Shown here one piece after another: positions 58,395 through 64,000 of a stretch of DNA of 64,000 nt; position 1 is the stretch's first letter, and the number at the start of each line of letters is the position of its first letter. The stretch comes from Bog-159 sp050008575 (GTDB lineage: Bacteria; Acidobacteriota; Terriglobia; Bryobacterales; Bryobacteraceae): the NCBI GenBank assembly GCA_050008575.1, contig JBEKMJ010000005.1:62001-126000 (forward strand). Direction: 5' to 3'. The notes under the pieces were generated by a model. It searched no databases. It saw only the letters and a program-made list of their open reading frames with translations, and was not told the DNA's origin. Position numbers and translations under genes: made by a program.

Positions 58395-59621
58395 ATGAAA
58401 AGTTTCTCTGAATTCCCCCTTTCCGCTCTCCTGCAGAGCAATCTATTAAAGAACGGCTTTAAAGAGCCAACCCCCGTCCAGGCCCAGGCCATCGAGCCCG
58501 CGCTGGCCGGACGCGACGTGGTGGCCACGGCGCAAACCGGAACCGGCAAAACGCTTGCGTTTGTCCTTCCCATGATCGACATGCTCGCCAAGGAACCGTC
58601 GCGCGGCGGCGTGCGGGCTGTCATACTGAGCCCCACGCGCGAGCTCGCGCTGCAAATCCACGAGACCTTCGTCAAGATGGCCGCGGGCTCCGCGGTCCGC
58701 GCCGCGGTCGTAATCGGCGGCGTCGGCGAAGGATCGCAATTGCAGTCCATTCGCAAGGGCGTCCAAGTGCTCATCGCCACGCCGGGCAGGCTGTACGATT
58801 TTCTCAGCCGCGGGCTGGTGGCGCTCGGCAACGTGCGCATCCTGGTGCTGGACGAAGCGGACCGCATGCTCGACATGGGTTTCCTGCCCACCATCAAGCG
58901 CATCATGGCGACGATCCCCGCCGAACGCCAGACGCTATTTTTCTCGGCCACCATCGAAAGCTCGGTCAAACACCTGGTGGAAACGCACGTCCGCAATGCG
59001 GTGCGCGTGGAGGTCGGCTCCACCACCAAGCCGGTCGAGAAGATCGATCTGCATTTGTACGAAGTGGAGCCGGACCGCAAGCTGGGTCTGTTGCAAATGA
59101 TGCTGCGCGAGGAGCAGGGTTCGTTTCTGGTCTTCGCCCGCACCAAGCATGGCGCGGACCGCTTGGCCAAGAAGCTTTCGCGCGACGGCGTGAAGACGGC
59201 CACCATCCATGGCAATCGCAGCCAGAACCAGCGCACGCAGGCGCTGCGCGGGTTCCAGGACGGCTACTATCGGGTGCTGGTGGCGACGGATATCGCGGCG
59301 CGCGGCATTCACGTGGAAGGCATTTCGCACGTGGTGAACTTCGATCTTCCGCAGGCGCCGGAGGACTTCATTCACCGCGTCGGACGCACGGGCCGCATGG
59401 GCTCCGGCGGAACCGCATCGACCTTCGCCACGCGCGGCGAGCGGGCGGATATTGCGCACATCGAGCGCATCCTGGCAACGCGGTTGGTACGCCGCCCGGT
59501 ATCGCCGGAGGTCGCCCGCGAGGTGAAGACTTCGGCGCCGGTCATCGAGATTGCCGCCGCGTCGGCGCGGCCCATGCATCGGCGGGTGCGCTCGTTCGCG
59601 CCCAGACGCCGCGCGGTATAG
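58395..59621 (+). CDS. rhlE: DEAD-box ATP-dependent RNA helicase (RhlE-like)
   Basis: 408 residues with the full helicase set: Q motif (FKEPTPVQAQAIEPAL), I ATAQTGTGKT, Ia PTRELALQ, Ib ATPGRL, II LDEADRML, III SATI, and the second domain VFARTKHGADRLAKKL, TIHGNRSQNQR, VLVATDIAARGIHV, HRVGRTGRMG. A short basic C-terminus ends ARPMHRRVRSFAPRRRAV, which could bind RNA. Likely involved in ribosome assembly or mRNA decay; has its own promoter at 58304. Confidence 0.93.
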   Translation: MKSFSEFPLSALLQSNLLKNGFKEPTPVQAQAIEPALAGRDVVATAQTGTGKTLAFVLPMIDMLAKEPSRGGVRAVILSPTRELALQIHETFVKMAAGSAVRAAVVIGGVGEGSQLQSIRKGVQVLIATPGRLYDFLSRGLVALGNVRILVLDEADRMLDMGFLPTIKRIMATIPAERQTLFFSATIESSVKHLVETHVRNAVRVEVGSTTKPVEKIDLHLYEVEPDRKLGLLQMMLREEQGSFLVFARTKHGADRLAKKLSRDGVKTATIHGNRSQNQRTQALRGFQDGYYRVLVATDIAARGIHVEGISHVVNFDLPQAPEDFIHRVGRTGRMGSGGTASTFATRGERADIAHIERILATRLVRRPVSPEVAREVKTSAPVIEIAAASARPMHRRVRSFAPRRRAV

Positions 59622-59633
59622 ACCCGCCGCCTC

Positions 59634-59766
59634 AAGTTTCTACATTCTGCCCGCCGTGGTGGGGCAGGCTCGCAGCCTGCGCGGGCCTCGCAGGCCCGCT
59701 CTTCGGCGAGCGAAGCTAGCCTCCCGGCGGGTCTAGAGACCCGCCGCAGGCGTGGACGCCTGCCCC
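59634..59766 (+). repeat. Composite hairpin repeat after the helicase
   Basis: AGTTTCTACATTCTGCCCGCC, GTGGGGCAGGCTCGCAGCCTGC, GCGGGCCTCGCAGGCCCGC, GGCGGGTCTAGAGACCCGCC and GCAGGCGTGGACGCCTGCCCCC. The first part matches 18346-18424 almost base for base. Confidence 0.85.
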
Positions 59767-59776
59767 CACAGGCTAC

Positions 59777-60148
59777 CTACCGCGGGTCGAAGTTTTGATC
59801 CACATACATCCACACCACCCGCGCAAGACGCGCCACCACCGGCACGCACGGCAGATACGCCACAAAAGCCGCCCCGATCGATACATCGAAGGGCCATCCC
59901 GTGAGCCTCCATATCAGCAAAATCAGCAGCAGCACCGGCGGGATCGACAGCCCGTAGCTCACGTACATCGCGCCCAGGAAGTAGCCTTGCTCGCGCTCGA
60001 ACTTTAGCCCGCAAACCGGGCAATCGTCCAGCATCGCCAGCGGCGCGCGATACACCGCGGCGCGGAACATGCGCCCCTGCCGGCATCGTGGGCAGAGCTG
60101 CCGCCGGATGCCAGCCGCCGCCGACACTGTCCGCGCCCGCGTATCCAC
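59777..60148 (-). CDS. DUF983 membrane protein
   Basis: 123 residues. An N-terminal zinc ribbon pair, QLCPRCRQGRMF and DDCPVCGLKFEREQGYFLGAM, is followed by two membrane helices (SIPPVLLLILLIWRL, AFVAYLPCVPVVARLARVVW). This is the DUF983 pattern, a family of small cytoplasmic-membrane proteins of unknown function. It is divergent from the GH31 gene at 60169. Confidence 0.85.
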   Translation of the reverse strand: MDTRARTVSAAAGIRRQLCPRCRQGRMFRAAVYRAPLAMLDDCPVCGLKFEREQGYFLGAMYVSYGLSIPPVLLLILLIWRLTGWPFDVSIGAAFVAYLPCVPVVARLARVVWMYVDQNFDPR

Positions 60149-60168
60149 CTTCTGATACTATCCGGTTT

Positions 60169-62499
60169 ATGCCGAAACTGTTGCTCCTCCCGCTGGCGCT
60201 GCTGGCGTTTGCCGTCGGCCTCCCCGCCCAGTGGGTCCCGCTGAACCCTGTTACCGGCGCTCGACAGCAGCCCGACGGCGTGCTGCTAACCATGCAATCC
60301 GGCGCCATGCGGATCGAGGTGGCGGCCGATTCCATTATTCACGTTTTGTATTCGCCCACCGCTTCGTTCCCGAAGCAGACCGATTACGTCGTCACGAAAA
60401 CCACCTGGCCTACGCCGCCGTGGAAGATGCAATCCACCGAACGGGAAATCGTGCTTCTGACTGCGCGATTGAGGGTGGCGGTCAACCGCGGAGACGGCTT
60501 GATATCTTATAGCGATCTGTCCGGCAAGAAGCTGGTGACGGAAGGTCCCAAGACCATGACTCCCGCCGCGGTCAATGGCGAGAATACGTATCGCGCGGAA
60601 GATAACATTTCGATTTATGGCTCCGAGGAGGCTTTCTACGGATTGGGCCAGCACCAGGCCGGCGTATGGAACTATCGCGGCGAATCGGTGGACGTGTCGC
60701 AGGACAACACCAGCATCGCGGTGCCGTTGCTGGTCTCCAGCAATGGCTACGGGCTGTTCTGGAACAACGCGTCGCGATGCCGGTTCAACAACCGTTTCGT
60801 GCATTCGCTGTATATCAGCTCGGAAGTAGCCGATACTATCGACTATTACTTTCTCTACGGCCCGGACTTCGATAAGATCGTGGCCGGATATAGGGAACTA
60901 ACAGGCGCCGCGCCCATGTTCGGCAAGTGGGCTTATGGCTTCTGGCAATGCAAGAACAAGTATCAGTCGCAAGAGGAGCTGCTGGGCGTGGCGCATAAGT
61001 ACCGCGAGCTGCACATTCCGGTGGATAACATCGTGCAGGACTGGTTCTGGTGGACTACAAAGGGCGAGTTCGTATTCAATAAGAATTATCCGGACGCCAA
61101 GGGCATGATCGACGACCTGCATCGCAATAATTTCCACCTGATGATCTCGGTGTGGCCGTATTTCGATCCCGGAACCGCAACTTACGCCGACATGGCCAAG
61201 CGCGGCTTCTTCATCGACCGCACCAGGACGCGCGCGTACCACCCGGCCGGCATGGCGGTTTACGACGCCACCAATCCGGAGGCGCGCGCCTATTATTGGA
61301 ACCTGATGGACAAGGCGCTGTTTCAAATCGGCGCGGATGCCTGGTGGCTCGACACCACGGAACCGGAAACCGAAGGCCGCGAGGAGAACCTGATGCTCAA
61401 TAATAAGCTCGCCATCGGCAGCGGGGCGCGTTATGCGAACATCTTTCCGCTGATGACGACGGCGGCGGTTTACGACGGGCAGCGCAAGGCCAGCGACCGC
61501 AAGCGCGTGTTCATCCTGTCGCGTTCGGCCTTCGCGGGCGCGCAACGGAATGCCGTCACCGCCTGGTCGGGCGATATTCTATCCGACTTCGAGACTTATA
61601 AGCGTCAGATCCCCGCCGGGCTGAATTTCTCTTTGTCCGGCATTCCGTACTGGACCACCGATATCGGCGGATTCTTCATCGGCAACACTAACGATCCGGC
61701 TTACCGCGAGCTATTCGTACGGTGGTTCCAGTACGGCACGTTCTGCCCCATTTTCCGCGTGCACGGAACCCGCACGACCAATCGGAACGAGTTATGGTCT
61801 TACGGGCCGGAAGCCCAGGCGATCCTGACTCAGTATGACCGGCTGCGTTATGAATTGATGCCATACATCTATTCCGTGGCATGGATGACGACCAACCAGA
61901 GCTATACACCGATGCGTCCGCTGGTGATGGACTTCCGGACGGATGTGCGCGCCCAGAACATTGGCGACGAATTCATGTATGGGCCGGCGATATTGGTGAA
62001 TCCGGTTACCGAGCCGGGTGCGACGACACGGCACTTATATCTGCCGAAGGCAAAATGGTACGACTTTTGGAGCGGGCGCGCCGCGGATGGCGGGCAATCG
62101 ATCGATGCGCCGGCGCCGCTCGACCGGCTGCCTCTATACGTTCGTGCGGGATCGATTGTTCCGATGGGACCGGACGTGGAATACGCCGCCGAAAAGCCGG
62201 CGGACCCCATCGAGCTGCGCGTGTATCGCGGCGCCGACGGAGCTTTCACGTTGTATGAGGACGAGAACGACAACTACGATTACGAAAAGGGCGTTTACGC
62301 CACCACCCCGATTCATTGGGACGAGGCCGGAGGCAGTCTGACGATTGGCGAGCGCACGGGACGGTTTCCGGGGATGCCGGAAAAACGGACCTTTCGCGTA
62401 GTGTTCGTGGGCGAAAGCCACGGCGTGGGAATCGGCCAGACGGCGCAGGTGGATAGAGTGGTCCAGTATTCGGGGAAACCGGTTACAGTTACACCGTAG
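60169..62499 (+). CDS. Glycoside hydrolase family 31, second paralogue, secreted
   Basis: 776 residues from the ATG at 60169 with a signal peptide (LLLLPLALLAFAVGLPAQ). GH31 features: YGLGQHQAGVWNYRG, DNIVQDWFWWTTKG, nucleophile Asp395 in AWWLDTTEPETEG, WTTDIGGFF, GTFCPIFRVHGTRT and FTLYEDENDNYDYEKG (DUF5110-like). Differs from the enzyme at 27.5 kb in the TTEP versus DETEP active-site context, so substrates may differ (alpha-xylosidase versus alpha-glucosidase type). It should act on plant-derived or exopolysaccharide glycans outside the cytosol. Confidence 0.92.
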   Translation: MPKLLLLPLALLAFAVGLPAQWVPLNPVTGARQQPDGVLLTMQSGAMRIEVAADSIIHVLYSPTASFPKQTDYVVTKTTWPTPPWKMQSTEREIVLLTARLRVAVNRGDGLISYSDLSGKKLVTEGPKTMTPAAVNGENTYRAEDNISIYGSEEAFYGLGQHQAGVWNYRGESVDVSQDNTSIAVPLLVSSNGYGLFWNNASRCRFNNRFVHSLYISSEVADTIDYYFLYGPDFDKIVAGYRELTGAAPMFGKWAYGFWQCKNKYQSQEELLGVAHKYRELHIPVDNIVQDWFWWTTKGEFVFNKNYPDAKGMIDDLHRNNFHLMISVWPYFDPGTATYADMAKRGFFIDRTRTRAYHPAGMAVYDATNPEARAYYWNLMDKALFQIGADAWWLDTTEPETEGREENLMLNNKLAIGSGARYANIFPLMTTAAVYDGQRKASDRKRVFILSRSAFAGAQRNAVTAWSGDILSDFETYKRQIPAGLNFSLSGIPYWTTDIGGFFIGNTNDPAYRELFVRWFQYGTFCPIFRVHGTRTTNRNELWSYGPEAQAILTQYDRLRYELMPYIYSVAWMTTNQSYTPMRPLVMDFRTDVRAQNIGDEFMYGPAILVNPVTEPGATTRHLYLPKAKWYDFWSGRAADGGQSIDAPAPLDRLPLYVRAGSIVPMGPDVEYAAEKPADPIELRVYRGADGAFTLYEDENDNYDYEKGVYATTPIHWDEAGGSLTIGERTGRFPGMPEKRTFRVVFVGESHGVGIGQTAQVDRVVQYSGKPVTVTP

Positions 62500-62543
62500 C
62501 GGGCGGCCTACGAGGGCCACCGAAGGCTGCGAGCCTGCCCCAC
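62498..62543 (-). repeat. Family A repeat
   Basis: GCGGGCGGCCTACGAGGGCCACC and GAAGGCTGCGAGCCTGCCCCAC, degenerate. It separates the convergent GH31 and permease genes. Confidence 0.7.
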
Positions 62544-62551
62544 TTAGCCAC

Positions 62552-64000
62552 TTACTCGTATCGGAGCGATGTCATCGGATCGACGGCGGCGGCACGGCGC
62601 GCCGGGCCCCATGCGGCGGCGAGGCCCGTGATGGCCAGCAGCGCGGCCACCGCCAGGAAGCTTACCGGATCGCTGGGCCGCAGGCCGGGAACCAGGAACA
62701 TGGCCAGCGGCTTCACCAGGAAGAAGGCGCAGACCAAGCCGGTCGCGGAGCCGATCAGGATGAGCTTTGTGGCGCTGGCGAAAACCATGAATGCGATATC
62801 GCGCCGGTTCGCGCCCAGCGCCAGGCGCACGCCGATCTCGCGCGTGCGGCGGCCGACCGAGTACACCATCACGCCGTATAGCCCTATGGTGGCCAGTATC
62901 AGGCCCAGCACGCCGATGCCTCCGAGCAGCGCCGCGCCGGCCTGGCTGGGAAGAAACGCCAGTCCGATGCTGGAGTAGAGCGTAGCCACCTCGAGTCCGG
63001 CATTGGGTTCGACGCGCCGCAGCGCCGCGCGTACGGCTTGTAATTGAGCGCCCGGCGGAGTGGCGGATCTGACGACGAACTCGATGCGTGTGCGATCGTT
63101 ATCGATGCGCGCCAGGTCTTCGTAGAGTTGTGGCTGATCTTCTTCGCCGATGGAAAGATTCTTGGTGGCGTCGACGATCCCGACGACCACAAAAGGCGTC
63201 TTGTCTTCTCCATAGCGAAACATGCGGCCCAACGGATCGCGATCCGCCAGGTAACGCTCGGCGAACGTTCGGTTCACGATCACCGGACGCGTGGCGTCGT
63301 CGCCGCCGGCATCGCCAGGTTGGAACGTTTGCCCGCGATCGACGGGAATGCCCATGGCGCGGAAATAGTCCGGCGAGACGGCGTTCCAATAGTAGAAAGT
63401 GTTCACCGTCTTGCCCGTGTCCAGCAGCTTGATGCCGCCTCCAAAGCGCGTGCCCGCGGTGAAGGGAACGACGCGCGCCGCCGCCTCGGATTGGATGCCG
63501 GGCAAGGCGTGGAGTTCGCGTAGCGCCTGGGCCACGTAGACGCGCTTCCGCGCCGCGTCTTGGTATTCGTGTGGCGGCAGGTTCACGTCGGCGTAGATGG
63601 TGTGGCGGACGTCGAAGCCGGGGCTGATGGCGTTCGAACGCCACAGATTGCGCAGGAAGAGGAAGCCTGCGGTGAGCACAATCAGCGAGAGCGCCAATTG
63701 GGCCACTACCAATCCGCGTTGCAAGCGCATGCGGCTTTCGCGGCGCAGGCTCGGCGCAATGGATTGGCGGACGGAACGAAAGGCGGGCAAAAGGCCGCAC
63801 GCCACGGTGGCAAAACTGGCTAGCAGCATCGCGTACAGGGTCACACGCCAATCGAGCGTCAGGTGCAGGCGAATGGGAATCGGCACAGGCAATTGCAGTT
63901 CTTCGACGGCCGAGGCCAGCGCTTCGCGTAGCACCAGTCCGAAGGCCACGCCCGCTAGGGAGAGCAGCGCGGTTTCCACCAGCAGTTGCTGCACGAGGCG
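62552..64000 (-). CDS. ABC transporter permease, MacB/ADOP type (3' part)
   Basis: The C-terminal 480-odd residues of a large permease that runs off the window. A MacB-like periplasmic core domain (VNLPPHEYQDAARKRVYVAQ, YYWNAVSPDYFRAMGIPVDR) is flanked by FtsX-type helices (LLGGIGVLGLILATIGLYGVMVYSVGRRTREIGVRLALGANR, WGPARRAAAVDPMTSLRYE). The N-terminal membrane segment ahead (VVAQLALSLIVLTAGFLFLRNL) shows it is the second half of a duplicated FtsX protein, as in the acidobacterial duplicated orphan permeases. Such permeases export antimicrobials or macrolide-like compounds with an ABC ATPase; none is within the window. Confidence 0.88.
   Translation of the reverse strand, partial: RLVQQLLVETALLSLAGVAFGLVLREALASAVEELQLPVPIPIRLHLTLDWRVTLYAMLLASFATVACGLLPAFRSVRQSIAPSLRRESRMRLQRGLVVAQLALSLIVLTAGFLFLRNLWRSNAISPGFDVRHTIYADVNLPPHEYQDAARKRVYVAQALRELHALPGIQSEAAARVVPFTAGTRFGGGIKLLDTGKTVNTFYYWNAVSPDYFRAMGIPVDRGQTFQPGDAGGDDATRPVIVNRTFAERYLADRDPLGRMFRYGEDKTPFVVVGIVDATKNLSIGEEDQPQLYEDLARIDNDRTRIEFVVRSATPPGAQLQAVRAALRRVEPNAGLEVATLYSSIGLAFLPSQAGAALLGGIGVLGLILATIGLYGVMVYSVGRRTREIGVRLALGANRRDIAFMVFASATKLILIGSATGLVCAFFLVKPLAMFLVPGLRPSDPVSFLAVAALLAITGLAAAWGPARRAAAVDPMTSLRYE

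Noticed and set aside
1415..62543. Hairpin repeats considered as CRISPR or as insertion sequences/MITEs
   Set aside because: Copies are dispersed and not regularly spaced with unique spacers, and no cas gene is present. No terminal inverted repeats with target duplications or transposase are visible; the units vary and mix in ways unlike a single MITE.

Overview
This 64 kb window is GC-rich chromosomal DNA. It most likely comes from an Acidobacteriota of the Bryobacterales / 'Candidatus Solibacter' type. This rests on gene style, because there is no rRNA gene: a fused winged-helix/Ser-Thr kinase/TolB-propeller protein, an ABC permease resembling the acidobacterial duplicated permeases, a protein of tandem GloVer-type repeats, a PEP-CTERM protein, a DUF4097 protein behind an ECF sigma/anti-sigma pair, two GH31 glycosidases and many short GC-rich hairpin repeats between genes. 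No phage, transposase, CRISPR array or replication origin was seen.

Layout. 1-1.3 kb: lolA and pilC (minus). 1.6-3.3 kb: a short-chain dehydrogenase and a hydroxypyruvate-isomerase-like TIM barrel. 3.4-5.6 kb: a fused anthranilate synthase TrpE(G). 5.8-11.4 kb: a five-gene plus-strand run (ATP-grasp, alpha/beta hydrolase, GCS2 carboxylate-amine ligase, M29 aminopeptidase, second ATP-grasp-like protein) that looks like an uncharacterised peptide or amide biosynthesis cluster. 11.5-12.5 kb: prepilin peptidase and a small membrane protein. 12.6-15.4 kb: homogentisate dioxygenase, then a decayed MNT/HepT module, a frameshifted partial hmgA duplicate and other debris. 15.5-17.1 kb: tatA and tatC. 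17.2-20.6 kb: small conserved protein, methyltransferase, tRNA-Ala(CGC), a decayed phosphoesterase and a HAD phosphatase. 20.8-23.7 kb: a protein-bound cysteine synthesis operon (CysM, Mec JAMM peptidase, and a CysO-E1-rhodanese fusion).

23.9-36.6 kb: kinase/propeller, secreted metzincin-like protease, GH31, multi-pass membrane protein, M28 peptidase, DinB-like, DsbA-like, a decayed UPF0175 gene and a split ScdA/RIC. 36.6-45.4 kb: S10 carboxypeptidase, RelE/Phd-like pair, zinc-ribbon protein, quinone oxidoreductase, DUF1761, PEP-CTERM protein, molybdenum hydroxylase (large and 2Fe-2S subunits), broken membrane protein. 45.6-53.5 kb: acyl-CoA synthetase, class II photolyase, radical SAM/SPASM protein, GloVer-repeat protein, ankyrin protein plus PQQ-like propeller. 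53.5-55.4 kb: a three-gene cassette ending in an unusual KGGVGRS ParA-type ATPase. 55.4-64 kb: ECF sigma, anti-sigma, DUF4097 protein, DEAD-box helicase, DUF983, second GH31, and a truncated ABC permease.

Most striking are the intergenic repeats. They are built from modular GC-rich hairpins whose two arms vary together, and in several places they run into genes and supply the first or last residues of otherwise normal proteins (TrpE(G), the alpha/beta hydrolase, the YfhO-like membrane protein, the PEP-CTERM protein, the 78-residue protein). The systems most worth follow-up are the ATP-grasp/GCS2/M29 cluster, the CysO-E1-rhodanese fusion with an internal Gly-Gly next to its JAMM protease, and the KGGVGRS cassette.
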